From Flavobacterium erciyesense (lineage in GTDB: Bacteria > Bacteroidota > Bacteroidia > Flavobacteriales > Flavobacteriaceae): a stretch of DNA of 64,000 nt. Shown here in pieces: positions 1 through 8,623 of this stretch. Below the pieces are notes generated by a model. The model saw only the letters and a program-made list of their open reading frames with translations, made no database searches and was not told the DNA's origin. The DNA is taken from NCBI RefSeq assembly GCF_018069925.1, contig NZ_JAGPXB010000001.1, positions 248,001 through 312,000 of the forward strand, read 5' to 3'. The stretch's first letter is position 1. Each line of letters begins with the position of its first letter. The translations under genes and the position numbers were made by a program.

Positions 1-207
1 GTAAAAGTGAACGTTTACGGAGGTGGATCAAATGGTCAAGCAGAAGCTGTAAGAATGGCATTAGCACGTGTAATGTGTGAAGTTAATGCTGAAAACAGAG
101 GAATTTTGAAACCACAAGGTTTATTAACAAGAGATCCAAGAATGGTTGAACGTAAGAAATTCGGTCAGAAGAAAGCTCGTAAGAGATTCCAGTTCTCTAA
201 GCGTTAA
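1..207 (+). CDS. rpsI: 30S ribosomal protein S9, 3' part
   Basis: This is the C-terminal 68 residues of ribosomal protein S9; the start lies before the window. The frame is open from base 1 ([13 protein letters not shown]) to a TAA at 205-207. Family hallmarks are visible: [17 protein letters not shown], then [20 protein letters not shown], and a basic tail ending KRFQFSKR that in other S9 proteins reaches the ribosomal P site. rpsB and tsf follow on the same strand, the usual Bacteroidetes order (rplM-rpsI-rpsB-tsf). Identity is certain; only the start is missing. Confidence 0.97.
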   Translation, partial: VKVNVYGGGSNGQAEAVRMALARVMCEVNAENRGILKPQGLLTRDPRMVERKKFGQKKARKRFQFSKR

Positions 208-302
208 TATCAAATTTATTTCAAGATCTATTTTTATATACCTTGAAATTATTAAAAAAATGCTGAAAAAATTTCAGTATAAATTTAAAAACACAGTTGT
301 TG

Positions 303-401
303 TTGCTCTCCTACCGAGGTAGGAAATAGTTTAGCATCTAAATAAGCCGAAAGTCTTGCAGACAAAAGTCAACAAGTCGTATCAAAGAAGCTTATTGCTA
401 A
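303..401 (+). promoter_or_regulatory. Candidate structured leader of rpsB
   Basis: The 220-base gap between rpsI and rpsB can fold extensively. A hairpin pairs CCTAC (310-314) with GTAGG (319-323). A longer interrupted stem pairs TTAGC (331-335) with GCTAA (397-401) and AATAAGC (341-347) with GCTTATT (390-396). AGCA at 333-336 could instead pair with TGCT at 304-307, so two folds compete. Autogenous control of rpsB-tsf by S2 through its leader is known in other bacteria. Assigning that role here is inference from position and pairing. Confidence 0.5.
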
Positions 402-427
402 TCAACAGAACGTAAACTAGAACAAAA

Positions 428-1207
428 ATGGCAAACAAAATAGAAGTTAAAGACTTACTAGAAGCAGGTGTTCACTTTGGACACATGACTAGAAAATGGG
501 ATCCGAACATGGCTCCTTACATTTATATGGAGCGTAATGGTATTCACATTATCAACCTATATAAAACAGCAGCAAAAATTGAAGAGGCTAATGAAGCTTT
601 GAAAAAAATCGCTGCATCAGGTAGAAAAATATTATTTGTTGCTACCAAAAAACAAGCAAAAGATATCGTTGCTGATAAAGCAAAAGCTGCAAACATGCCT
701 TACATCACTGAAAGATGGCCTGGTGGAATGCTAACTAACTTTGTAACTATCCGTAAAGCTGTTAAAAAAATGGCTACTATTGATAAAATGAAGAAAGATG
801 GTACTTTCATGACTTTATCTAAAAAAGAGCGTTTGCAAGTTGATCGTCTTCGTGCTAAATTAGAGAAAAACTTAGGTTCAATCGCTGACATGTCTAGACT
901 ACCGGCTGCATTGTTCGTAGTAGATATCAAAGCAGAACATATCGCTATAAAAGAAGCTCAAAAATTAAACATTCCAGTTTTCGCAATGGTTGATACTAAC
1001 TCTGATCCACGTGAAGTAGAGTATGTTATTCCTGCAAATGATGACGCTTCTAAATCAATTGATAAAATTTTAACTTTAGTTACTGCTGCAATTATCGAAG
1101 GTCTTTCTGATAGAGGTACTGAAAAAGAAACTGAAGCTACTGCTGAAGTTGCTGCTCCAGCTACTGAAACTACAGAAGCTCCAGCTGCAACTGCAACTGA
1201 AGAATAA
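428..1207 (+). CDS. rpsB: 30S ribosomal protein S2
   Basis: Ribosomal protein S2, 259 residues, a late-assembling small-subunit protein at the head-body junction. Family segments are clear: N-terminal LLEAGVHFGH, then WDPNMAPYIYMERNGIHIINL, ERWPGGMLTNF and VFAMVDTNSDP. The last ~30 residues are a low-complexity Ala/Thr/Glu tail, typical of Bacteroidetes versions and absent from the shorter E. coli core. The ATG follows AACAAAA with no Shine-Dalgarno, as usual in this phylum. tsf follows after 125 bases. No promoter is obvious in the gap before it, so it is probably read through from rpsI, with the leader fold as a possible control point. Confidence 0.98.
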   Translation: MANKIEVKDLLEAGVHFGHMTRKWDPNMAPYIYMERNGIHIINLYKTAAKIEEANEALKKIAASGRKILFVATKKQAKDIVADKAKAANMPYITERWPGGMLTNFVTIRKAVKKMATIDKMKKDGTFMTLSKKERLQVDRLRAKLEKNLGSIADMSRLPAALFVVDIKAEHIAIKEAQKLNIPVFAMVDTNSDPREVEYVIPANDDASKSIDKILTLVTAAIIEGLSDRGTEKETEATAEVAAPATETTEAPAATATEE

Positions 1208-1208
1208 A

Positions 1209-1312
1209 TCAAATTTTGAATTCCAAATTTTGAATTCCAAATTCCAAAATCAGAAAATAACTTTCTGATAACATTGGAATTTGGGATTTGAAAATTGGAA
1301 TTTTTACTTTTA
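1209..1312 (+). repeat. AATTCCAAATTCC inverted repeat between rpsB and tsf
   Basis: Copies of TTGAATTCCAAA lead into a long hairpin. CCAAATTCCAAAATCAGAAA pairs with a downstream arm TTTCTGATaacATTGGAATTTGG around a short loop. Similar CCAAATTCC/GGAATTTGG pairs occur at 8624-8680, and a related direct-repeat tract lies at 38885-38932. It sits inside the rpsB-tsf transcript and may form an RNA hairpin there. Confidence 0.6.
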
Positions 1313-1332
1313 ACATTAAAATTCAAAATATT

Positions 1333-2295
1333 ATGGCAACAATTACTGCTGCAGACGTAAACAAATTAAGACAAACTACAGGTGCCGGAATGATGGACTG
1401 TAAAAAAGCTTTAGTTGAAGCTGATGGAGATTTCGATAAAGCAATCCAAAACCTTAGAGAAAAAGGTCAAAAAGTTGCTGCTAACCGTTCTGACCGTGAG
1501 TCTTCTGAAGGAGCTGCTGTTTCTTTTATCAATGCTGATAAAACTAAAGGAGCTATCATCACTTTAAACTGCGAAACAGATTTCGTAGGTAAAAATGAAT
1601 CTTTCGTTACTTTGGCTAAAGAATTAGTTGAAAAAGCGATCAACTTCTCATCTAAAGAAGAATTTTTAGCATCAGATTTCAACGGAATTACTGTAGCTGA
1701 AAAATTGATTGAACAAACTGGTGTTATCGGTGAAAAAATCGAAATCGGTGGTTTTGAAATTTTAGAAGGTGCTTTTGTTGGATCTTATGTTCACGTTAAC
1801 AAAATTGCTGCATTAACTGCTATCTCTGCAGCTGTACCAAATGCTGAAGTTTTGACTAAAGATATCTCTATGCAAGTAGCATCAATGGGAGCTGATACAT
1901 TATCTTACAAAGATTTTGATCCTGCTTTTGTTGAATCTGAATTAGCAGCTCGTATTGCGATCATTGAAAAAGAAAATGAAGAAGCAAAACGTTTAGGAAA
2001 AACTTTAAAAAATGTTCCTAAATACATTTCTTTCTCTCAATTAACTGAAGAAGTTATCAAACAAGCTGAAGAAGATGCTAAAGCTGAATTGAAAGCTGAA
2101 GGTAAACCAGAGCAAATTTGGGACAAAATTATTCCTGGTAAAATCCAACGTTTTATCTCTGACAACACTACTTTAGACCAAGAAAAAGCTTTACTTGATC
2201 AAAACTTCATCAAAGATGATAGTAAAAAAGTAGGTGATTATGTTAAAGGTTTCAATGTTGAAATTACAGGTTTCAAAAGAGCTTCTTTAGGATAA
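1333..2295 (+). CDS. tsf: Elongation factor Ts
   Basis: EF-Ts, 320 residues, the nucleotide-exchange factor that recycles EF-Tu-GDP. The start is the ATG at 1333 (MATITAADVNKLRQTTGAGMMDCKKAL), matching the conserved N-terminus. An upstream in-frame ATG at 1288 would add 15 non-conserved residues from the repeat and is rejected. The UBA-like N-domain (1-55) carries RQTTGAGMMDCKKAL. The motif LNCETDFVGKNESF that contacts EF-Tu is intact, and the C-terminal module begins near residue 245. The length exceeds the ~283 residues of E. coli through an insertion typical of Bacteroidetes. A strong terminator follows. Confidence 0.97.
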   Translation: MATITAADVNKLRQTTGAGMMDCKKALVEADGDFDKAIQNLREKGQKVAANRSDRESSEGAAVSFINADKTKGAIITLNCETDFVGKNESFVTLAKELVEKAINFSSKEEFLASDFNGITVAEKLIEQTGVIGEKIEIGGFEILEGAFVGSYVHVNKIAALTAISAAVPNAEVLTKDISMQVASMGADTLSYKDFDPAFVESELAARIAIIEKENEEAKRLGKTLKNVPKYISFSQLTEEVIKQAEEDAKAELKAEGKPEQIWDKIIPGKIQRFISDNTTLDQEKALLDQNFIKDDSKKVGDYVKGFNVEITGFKRASLG

Positions 2296-2339
2296 TAAAT
2301 ACATTTGATGCAATTATACTTGCCATCAAATTAAAATAC

Positions 2340-2374
2340 AACCCCATTTCAATTTTGTTGAAATGGGGTTTTTT
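2340..2374 (+). terminator. Intrinsic terminator after tsf
   Basis: A perfect 13-bp stem, AACCCCATTTCAA with TTGAAATGGGGTT, has a 5-base loop and is followed by a T run. It closes the rpsI-rpsB-tsf transcript. Confidence 0.9.
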
Positions 2375-2443
2375 ATTTGATTATTAAGTGGAAATAAGAG
2401 CCATTATAGATAAATATAGACTGCCCAACAAAAATTTAATTTC

Positions 2444-5140
2444 TTAAAACCTATACTCCATTTTTAAGAGGGCATATCTGGGTTGTAAACGGTACTCGGT
2501 TTGCGAAATATTGATATCAGAAATACTGTAATTGCGGAAAGTTTGGGTATTAAACAAGTTATTTCCTGAAAGGAAAATAGTGAGCTTATTTTCTTTAACA
2601 ACATAACGCGCCTCTAAATCTAGAAAATAATATTTGTTATTGTCTTTGTCTAAATTTCCAAAAAAGTAACGTTCAGATTGCACTTGAAAGTTAAATTTAT
2701 CACTGACTATGAAAGATAAATCTAAAAAGCTCATATTATCAGTAAAATCATTTGTTATAGTCGTTTTTACCTGATTGTAATTCCATTTTGAACCAATATG
2801 ATAATTAAAAAAACCTTTGAAACCAGAACGCAATTCAAAACCATAATAAGCATTAAAGTTATTTACTTCTCTAAGATTAGAATTATTAACTATGTTCTTA
2901 AAATTAGTTTTGCTAGCGCCCAAATTGGCTTTTAAATTGGATTTAATCGGTTTAAAATAACGATCTATACTCGAAGAAATAGATAAAAGCTCGCGGTCTT
3001 TGATTATTATTTTTTCAGATTGTGAAAAATTTTGGGCAATGATCGAATTGGTACTAAAAAAGTCATTGTTTGTGGTGTAAAAGATATATGTATTTGCAAA
3101 AAACTTGTCACCCCAACTGCCGTAGGTGTAATTTAAAAATGCACTAGATGAATTTAACTGATTAAACTCCTCTAAACCTTTGGAAAAAGAACGAAAACCT
3201 GTTTGTACAAATCCCGAATAAACATCTAAAACACGGGCGTTTGTTGTGCTATAAGAATACGAGGTACGAATTTTATTTATGTCGTTAATTGTCCAATCTA
3301 TGCCAATTTTAGGCATTACAAAAAATGGATTTTGGTTTGATTTTATATTGAAATTTTCTAATCGATTGAATAATTGGTGGAAATTTGATTGAGTTAGTAC
3401 AGTAAAATTACTCAATTTAACGCTGTATTTCGCAGTCAAATACATATCATTAGTTGAATAAACTAATCCATTTTGATAACCATTAGGCAAAGTAAGTGTG
3501 TTTTCGCTTTGTAATAATTCAAAGCGTGTAGCTAATTTATCTACGCGTAATTGATTACCTATTTTAATCTCTAATAAATCACCATTTTTCTTTTTGTCTA
3601 GCAAATGGGCTTCAACACCTGCAAATTGCATTTTGTTTTCGCTAAATTGTGCGGTGCTGTTTGCATTTACAGTAAACAAATCACTAAAAATAAACTGATT
3701 TACTGCATAATTTTGCGGCGTTTTTTCATTGATATACCTTCCTGATAGTAAGAAAACCTTTTTATCCTTAAACTTGTTGGTAAAAACTAATTTTTGATCA
3801 AAAAGTTGATTATTAGCCGTTAATCGTTCGTTCAATAAATCGGAATTAAACAATAAATCACTTCTGTTTTTTTCATTCGTTTTATTAAATTTACCAGCGT
3901 ACTCCAGCGTTTTGGTTTTAGAAATATCATACGTTAAATCTACTTTTCCAAAACCAGTTAACTGTGTTTTTCTTCCTTTAAAATCCTCAGTATTGGTAAA
4001 AGTTGTAGTGCCAACGGTAAATTGTTGAAAACCATTTCTAAAAAAATTATTTTGGTCTGTATTAAAAAAACCTAAGGTTTTGAGTTTTACTTTATCGGAT
4101 AAGGTAAAAATACTATTGAGAGAGACCATTTCAGCATTGTTAAGATTGGTTCTTTTTTGTTTTAGATTTGGTGTGTCAAATCCTAAACCAAGCAGTTTAT
4201 TAACGGTTTGGCCATCCCCTATACTTCCTGCTTCATCAATACGGTAAGGTCTAATTAAATTATCTATATCACCAGTTGCATCTTCACCTATGTTGTTTAA
4301 ATTAGTGAGGAAATAATATTTATTTTTTTTTCCAAAATTCATTAAATTGCTTCTTACTTCATATCTGTTTTCAGAAGTTAAGCCATAACCTAATTGGGTA
4401 TTACCAAACCACACCCGCTTAGCATCTTCTTTTAGCACAAGATTTAAGGCAACCTTATTACTATTTTCAATGCCTTTAAGATGTTTGTTGTTAGAATAAT
4501 TATGATACAATTCTACTTTATCAATGGGGTTTACTGGCATGTTTTTAGTTAGAATTTTATATCCTTTTTCAAACATATCATCGCCATCAATCATTACTTT
4601 TTCAATTTCTTGATTGCCTACTTTTATGGTACCGTTTGCCTCAATATTTAATCCAGGTATTTTTTTTAGTAAATCTTCTACTATTTGCTCATTTCCTTGC
4701 AAAAATGATTTTGAATCAAAAACAATGGTATCTTTTTTTACAAATATTGGCTTTTTTACATCAATTACTATTTCTCTGAGTTCTATTGATTTTGTTTGTA
4801 ATATTAGTCCATCAAGTTCAATCGATTTTGGTTTATTATTGATCAATTCAACTTTTTTTTCTTCATAACCAATTCCCTTAAAAACGAGAAATTTTCTATC
4901 CTGATTGAAAACTTCAAACGAAAAAAAACCATTTTTTGTTGTAAAAGTGTAGTCTAGAATATCCTCTTTTTCGTTTACAAGTAAAACACTTACATTTTGT
5001 ATACTTTCATTTTCATTATTTTTAATGCTCCCTTTTATTACCGTTTGAGAAAAAACAGTATTGCTAAAAATTATAAATATAGAAATACATAATACTATTT
5101 TACATTTGGCATACAATAACTTAAGATTTTGTTTATACAT
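2444..5140 (-). CDS. TonB-receptor-like outer-membrane barrel protein (module 1)
   Basis: An 898-residue outer-membrane protein. It has a signal peptide ending FSNTVFSQ (~residue 32), a carboxypeptidase-regulatory-like beta-sandwich (about 33-110; GSIKNNENESIQNVSVLLVN) and a plug-like region (about 120-230; VEDLLKKIPGLNIEANGTIKV, then KVMIDGDDMF). A long beta-barrel follows, ending in aromatic YALLKMEYRF. Proteins of this type transport or bind unknown ligands across the outer membrane with TonB. It is the last gene of a three-gene minus-strand set after a small exported protein and a GLPGLI protein, with only 33 bases to the latter. A paralogue of the same architecture lies at 12855-15524. 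The substrate is unknown. Confidence 0.85.
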   Translation of the reverse strand: MYKQNLKLLYAKCKIVLCISIFIIFSNTVFSQTVIKGSIKNNENESIQNVSVLLVNEKEDILDYTFTTKNGFFSFEVFNQDRKFLVFKGIGYEEKKVELINNKPKSIELDGLILQTKSIELREIVIDVKKPIFVKKDTIVFDSKSFLQGNEQIVEDLLKKIPGLNIEANGTIKVGNQEIEKVMIDGDDMFEKGYKILTKNMPVNPIDKVELYHNYSNNKHLKGIENSNKVALNLVLKEDAKRVWFGNTQLGYGLTSENRYEVRSNLMNFGKKNKYYFLTNLNNIGEDATGDIDNLIRPYRIDEAGSIGDGQTVNKLLGLGFDTPNLKQKRTNLNNAEMVSLNSIFTLSDKVKLKTLGFFNTDQNNFFRNGFQQFTVGTTTFTNTEDFKGRKTQLTGFGKVDLTYDISKTKTLEYAGKFNKTNEKNRSDLLFNSDLLNERLTANNQLFDQKLVFTNKFKDKKVFLLSGRYINEKTPQNYAVNQFIFSDLFTVNANSTAQFSENKMQFAGVEAHLLDKKKNGDLLEIKIGNQLRVDKLATRFELLQSENTLTLPNGYQNGLVYSTNDMYLTAKYSVKLSNFTVLTQSNFHQLFNRLENFNIKSNQNPFFVMPKIGIDWTINDINKIRTSYSYSTTNARVLDVYSGFVQTGFRSFSKGLEEFNQLNSSSAFLNYTYGSWGDKFFANTYIFYTTNNDFFSTNSIIAQNFSQSEKIIIKDRELLSISSSIDRYFKPIKSNLKANLGASKTNFKNIVNNSNLREVNNFNAYYGFELRSGFKGFFNYHIGSKWNYNQVKTTITNDFTDNMSFLDLSFIVSDKFNFQVQSERYFFGNLDKDNNKYYFLDLEARYVVKENKLTIFLSGNNLFNTQTFRNYSISDINISQTEYRLQPRYALLKMEYRF

Positions 5141-5173
5141 TTTTTTTATTACGATAAAATAAATTGCATCACT

Positions 5174-5983
5174 TTAATTAAACTCCATTTCTGAGCGATA
5201 CTCATTTATTGGCTCTTTATCAAATTCAAAAGCGGTCATCATTCCAAATTGAGCGCCTCTGCCTCCACTTCTAGCTTTAATAGTTTGAATTTTATCTTGA
5301 ACTTTTTTAATTTTTTTAGCATCATAATCTTTAAAAGAAATAGCTTCAAACTTAGGGTCGTTTTGAATTTTTACAAGAATTTCTTTTTCGGAAAGATTAT
5401 TATTAAAGGAAATTGTTTTTGCTTGCCATTTATAAACTCCTTTTTCGTCATCAACTTCCAAGATAAGCCCTGGAAGGCCATTAAATTTCCAAGGACCAAG
5501 TGAGATAGGAATTTCAATTGTGTACCAAGCAGTATATGTTCTACCCCTAAATTCAACAACTGCTTTTGTACAATTATATTTCCCTATAGTTTTTTTTTCA
5601 TTTAATAGTTTCCAATTCATTTTAGGCAGTGGCTCTTGAACAGCAAAATAGCTATTAAGATGTGAATCTTCAAATAGTCGCTCTGTTAATAAATTCTTTT
5701 CTCTATCAATAATAATTTCTGGTAAAATTTCTTTGTCACCAGTACCTTTGGTGAACATGATTGCTCTTTCATTAGGCACTAAATCAGTTGTTAATTTTTT
5801 TTGCACTACTGAATTGTAATAGGATATTTGATTGGAGACAAATAATGTTCCTAAATCTAAATTTATAAAACCTTGAGTAAATATTCGATACTCATCATAC
5901 TCAACATTTAAATTTGCATTGCTTGCCTTTTGGCTGAAACTAATTTGTGAAAATAAAATCAATCCAAGTATAATTTTTCTCAT
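5174..5983 (-). CDS. GLPGLI family protein (module 1)
   Basis: A 269-residue exported protein of the GLPGLI family (TIGR01200), found in Bacteroidetes, of unknown function. It has a signal peptide (MRKIILGLILFSQISFSQ) and the name-giving motif GLPGLI at residues 169-174. The motif is preceded by TAWYTIEIPISLGPWKFN and followed by LEVDDEKGVYKWQAK, the usual surroundings. It sits between a small two-cysteine exported protein and a TonB-type barrel protein on the same strand, as do the two GLPGLI genes at 15.6-17.5 kb. Location is probably periplasmic or outer-membrane associated (inference). Confidence 0.9.
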   Translation of the reverse strand: MRKIILGLILFSQISFSQKASNANLNVEYDEYRIFTQGFINLDLGTLFVSNQISYYNSVVQKKLTTDLVPNERAIMFTKGTGDKEILPEIIIDREKNLLTERLFEDSHLNSYFAVQEPLPKMNWKLLNEKKTIGKYNCTKAVVEFRGRTYTAWYTIEIPISLGPWKFNGLPGLILEVDDEKGVYKWQAKTISFNNNLSEKEILVKIQNDPKFEAISFKDYDAKKIKKVQDKIQTIKARSGGRGAQFGMMTAFEFDKEPINEYRSEMEFN

Positions 5984-6043
5984 CCTTTTCTTTTTTAAAT
6001 TAAGGCAGTCTCAAAGACTGCCCTAAAAAATTGCTCTAAATTG

Positions 6044-6334
6044 TTACTCTACTCTATTTATGTATTCAGTTATTTCTCTTATGAGATTTGAGTCATTACA
6101 TGGTAACATACCAGGTACATCAGTTACTGTGATTTCGCCGACTTTTTTCAAGGTTCTAGCATCTATAACATCGTATGTACAAGACTTAACAACAAGGCCA
6201 TCCACATTTAAAGATGATGTTTTACTAAGATTTAATTTAATTGATTCTTTTGAAACTTTATTTATTTCTAGAGAATTTGCAAAAGCAAACGAACACATTA
6301 GCATAAAAGCTAAAGATAATAAGAATTTTTTCAT
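6044..6334 (-). CDS. Small exported two-cysteine protein (module 1)
   Basis: A 96-residue protein with a clear signal peptide (MKKFLLSLAFMLMCSFAFAN). The mature part of about 76 residues has two cysteines (C52 and C79 of the precursor) that could form a disulfide. The start is the ATG at 6334. The open frame extends upstream into a homopolymer that would encode a string of phenylalanines and is rejected. The gene is first in the three-gene set with a GLPGLI protein and a barrel receptor. I do not recognise the family. The small proteins beside the second module share the size, export signal and two-cysteine layout, but little sequence beyond that. Confidence 0.75.
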   Translation of the reverse strand: MKKFLLSLAFMLMCSFAFANSLEINKVSKESIKLNLSKTSSLNVDGLVVKSCTYDVIDARTLKKVGEITVTDVPGMLPCNDSNLIREITEYINRVE

Positions 6335-6359
6335 AGTTTTAAAATAATTTGATTGTTGT

Positions 6360-6380
6360 CTTACTAAACTTTTTAGTAAG
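6360..6380 (-). promoter_or_regulatory. Hairpin in the 5' leader of module 1
   Basis: An inverted repeat pairs CTTACTAAA with TTTAGTAAG, giving a 9-bp stem with a 3-base loop, 26 bases before the start of the small exported protein. It has no T run, so it is more likely an mRNA-stabilising or regulatory hairpin than a terminator. Confidence 0.45.
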
Positions 6381-6400
6381 AGGTTTTGGACGTCCGAGTA

Positions 6401-6427
6401 CAAATCAAAAAAAAAAAAAAAAAACAA
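6401..6427 (-). promoter_or_regulatory. Putative promoter with an 18-base homopolymer
   Basis: On the minus strand, TTG (6427-6425) is followed by 16 pure T and then TTGATTTG (6408-6401), one mismatch from the TAnnTTTG -7 consensus. The full A tract on the plus strand is 18 bases (6407-6424). If this is the promoter of the 6334-2444 genes, the -33 to -7 spacer is a homopolymer and would vary in length by slippage. The promoter call is inference; the tract is direct. Confidence 0.4.
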
Positions 6428-6556
6428 TTGACCAAATTTTTAATAGAATATTTTCTTACTTTAACTTTTAAAAACACCTGGTTATTAGTAAAATGGAGAT
6501 TTATAGATATAACAGCTAACCACAATAACAACTCTCTAATATTCTCATTAATTTAT

Positions 6557-6564
6557 TAAATTTG
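6557..6564 (+). promoter_or_regulatory. -7 promoter element of the transporter-tag pair
   Basis: TAAATTTG matches the Bacteroidetes TAnnTTTG element exactly and lies 15 bases before the chosen ATG. No clear TTG is present at the expected -33 distance. It argues against the upstream TTG start codon. Confidence 0.5.
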
Positions 6565-6579
6565 GCAAAAGTTAATTCT

Positions 6580-7233
6580 ATGCTCAAAACCAAAAAAGAA
6601 CTTGTCTTCATCATCCTTGCCGGAATATTTATCACTAATGCCGTTACTGCTGAATTGATTGGTGGCAAGCTGATTCAAATAGGTCCGTTTGTAATGAGCA
6701 TCGGTATTTTGCCTTGGCCTATTGTGTTTTTGACTACAGATTTAATCAACGATTATTTTGGCGAAAAAGGAGTGAAAAAATTATCATTAATCACTGCTGC
6801 ATTAATTGCCTATTCGTTTATTATTTTACTTCTAGCAATGAGCATTCCTGCTGCAAAAGGAATTAGCCCTGTAAACGATGCTCAGTTTACCGCCGTTTTT
6901 GGTCAAAGTATGTGGATTATTGTGGGGAGCATTATTGCTTTTCTTGTATCACAATTGATAGATGTTACTGTTTTTTGGTTTTTCAAAAATCGAACTGGAA
7001 ACAACAAAATATGGCTGAGAGCCACAGGTTCAACGGTCATATCGCAATTATTTGATTCTTTTATTGTTTTGGGAATAGCTTTTTGGTTGCCAGGCAAAAT
7101 CAACTTTGAAACCTTCCTAACCTCAGCCTTAACTGGCTATACTTTTAAGCTAGGCACAGCCATCCTGTTAACTCCTTTAATTTATCTAGGTCACTATATG
7201 ATAAAAAATTATTTAGCCTCTGATAAAGAATGA
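6580..7233 (+). CDS. Queuosine precursor transporter (VUT/YhhQ family)
   Basis: A 217-residue inner-membrane protein of the YhhQ/VUT family, which imports 7-deazaguanine precursors of tRNA queuosine. About six hydrophobic segments are visible, with family-typical stretches TNAVTAELIGGKLIQIG, FLTTDLINDYFGEKGVKK and SQLFDSFIVLGIAFWLPG. I start it at ATG 6580 rather than the in-frame TTG at 6562, because that TTG lies inside a good -7 box (TAAATTTG, 6557-6564) and would precede the transcript start. The stop overlaps the next ATG by four bases (ATGA), suggesting coupling to tag. Confidence 0.88.
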   Translation: MLKTKKELVFIILAGIFITNAVTAELIGGKLIQIGPFVMSIGILPWPIVFLTTDLINDYFGEKGVKKLSLITAALIAYSFIILLLAMSIPAAKGISPVNDAQFTAVFGQSMWIIVGSIIAFLVSQLIDVTVFWFFKNRTGNNKIWLRATGSTVISQLFDSFIVLGIAFWLPGKINFETFLTSALTGYTFKLGTAILLTPLIYLGHYMIKNYLASDKE

Positions 7234-7829
7234 TCACCGCTGATAGAATACGTTGTGGCTGGTGCCATTCTAGTGATTTATACATGAAATACCATGACGT
7301 AGAATGGGGTGTTCCTGTTTATGATGACACTACTCTATTCGAATTTTTACTCCTTGAAACCTTTCAAGCAGGCCTAAGTTGGATTACCATCTTGAACAAA
7401 AGAGAAAATTTCAAAGCTGCTTTTGACCAGTTTGATTATAAAAAAATTGCGCACTATTCTGATGATAAAATTCAAGAATTACTACAAGATGCAGGTATTA
7501 TTCGCAACAAACTCAAAGTTTATTCGGCTGTGACCAACGCGCAAAATTTCATTAAAATTCAAGAAGAATTTGGAAGTTTCTCAACTTACATCTGGGCATT
7601 TGTCAATCACACGCCTATAAAAAACTCTCCAAGAACTTTAAAAGAAGTTCCTGCTACTTCACCCATTTCTGATTCTATAAGCAAGGATTTAAAAAAACGC
7701 GGTTTTAAATTTGTTGGTTCTACCGTTATGTATGCCTTCATGCAAGCAACAGGCATGGTTGATGATCATGTAGAAAATTGTTGGAAACGAAATTCCCTGC
7801 CCCAGATGGACGTGAAAAGCCCGGACTGA
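7230..7829 (+). CDS. tag: DNA-3-methyladenine glycosylase I
   Basis: A 199-residue Tag enzyme that removes 3-methyladenine from alkylated DNA. It has the N-terminal zinc-site residues (RCGWCHSSDLYMKYHDVEWGVP), the family segment FEFLLLETFQAGLSWITILNKRENF, and the C-terminal zinc ligands in MVDDHVENCWKR. Length is close to the 187 residues of E. coli Tag. It overlaps the transporter gene by four bases, so the two are probably one transcript. The last ~10 residues, after the conserved part, run into the repeat-like spacer that follows. Confidence 0.95.
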   Translation: MITADRIRCGWCHSSDLYMKYHDVEWGVPVYDDTTLFEFLLLETFQAGLSWITILNKRENFKAAFDQFDYKKIAHYSDDKIQELLQDAGIIRNKLKVYSAVTNAQNFIKIQEEFGSFSTYIWAFVNHTPIKNSPRTLKEVPATSPISDSISKDLKKRGFKFVGSTVMYAFMQATGMVDDHVENCWKRNSLPQMDVKSPD

Positions 7830-7941
7830 AAAGGCTATTTTTTCGAGACAGCAAAGAGCGACCGGCAGGAAGCTCCTTTGATGGCTTTAGAAAAAATAAG
7901 ACTTTGAAGGAGGACTTGTAACAAACAGCTGGAAATAGGCC

Positions 7942-8580
7942 CTACTGCTGCTGCAAAATTCGCATAAACTCCTCGCGAGCAATTTCTCTGCAACCTAAAC
8001 TTTCGAGATGTGGATTGTAAACTTGACAATCGAGCAGCTTATAATTTTCTTTTTTCAAGTGGTTTACCAAGGCAATAAAAGCCACTTTGGAAGCATTCGA
8101 AACTATCGAAAACATGCTTTCGCCGCAAAAAATATGACATAAATCAACGCCATACAAACCGCCAACTAAGATGTCATCTTGCCAGACTTCAACTGATTTT
8201 GCAATGCCTAAGTCATGCAATTTGCAATAGGCCTCAATCATGTCATTAGTAATCCAAGTACCGTTTTGACCGTCGCGTTTTACTTTTTGACAATAGGAAA
8301 TCACGTCTCTAAAATTTTGATTGAAGGTAACTGAAAATTCGCCTTTGTTGAGAACGTTACGCATGCTTTTGGAGATTTTTAACTCCTCAAGAAATAAAAC
8401 CATTCTTGGGTTAGGCGACCACCAAAGGATAGGATCACCGACTTCAAACCACGGAAAAATGCCACTTTTATAGGCTAACTGCAAGCGCTTAGGAGACAAA
8501 TCACCACCAATAGCAAGAATTCCATCGCGATTGGCTTGGTTAACGTCAGGGAAATAAAGTATTTCAGAAAGGTAATGCAT
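7942..8580 (-). CDS. aat: Leucyl/phenylalanyl-tRNA-protein transferase
   Basis: A 212-residue Aat, the N-end-rule enzyme that adds Leu or Phe from aminoacyl-tRNA to proteins with N-terminal Arg or Lys. Family signatures are FPDVNQANRDGILAIGGDLSPKRL, GIFPWFEVGDPILWWSPNPR, GTWITNDMIEAYCKLHDLGIAKSVEVW and GGLYGV, with CGESMFS. The start is the ATG at 8580 (MHYLSEILYFPD); twelve extra residues upstream are not conserved and come from a repeat-rich spacer. The mainly conserved neighbours DUF3127 and flavin reductase lie upstream on the same strand. Confidence 0.95.
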   Translation of the reverse strand: MHYLSEILYFPDVNQANRDGILAIGGDLSPKRLQLAYKSGIFPWFEVGDPILWWSPNPRMVLFLEELKISKSMRNVLNKGEFSVTFNQNFRDVISYCQKVKRDGQNGTWITNDMIEAYCKLHDLGIAKSVEVWQDDILVGGLYGVDLCHIFCGESMFSIVSNASKVAFIALVNHLKKENYKLLDCQVYNPHLESLGCREIAREEFMRILQQQ

Positions 8581-8623
8581 GATCAGATCAATTGAAAAAA
8601 GGCGCAATTGGCTCAAAAAAAAA

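Noticed and set aside
958..1326. 122-codon minus-strand frame over the rpsB end and repeat
   Set aside because: Mostly antisense to rpsB and built from the AATTCCAAATTCC repeat.
6335..6427. Upstream extension of the small exported protein with a polyphenylalanine start
   Set aside because: It is translated from the T homopolymer and leader; the signal peptide starts cleanly at 6334.
7830..7941. Another copy of the dispersed element between tag and aat
   Set aside because: It contains AGCTCC and GGAAATAGG words but lacks the ordered flanks and central hairpin of the five clear copies.
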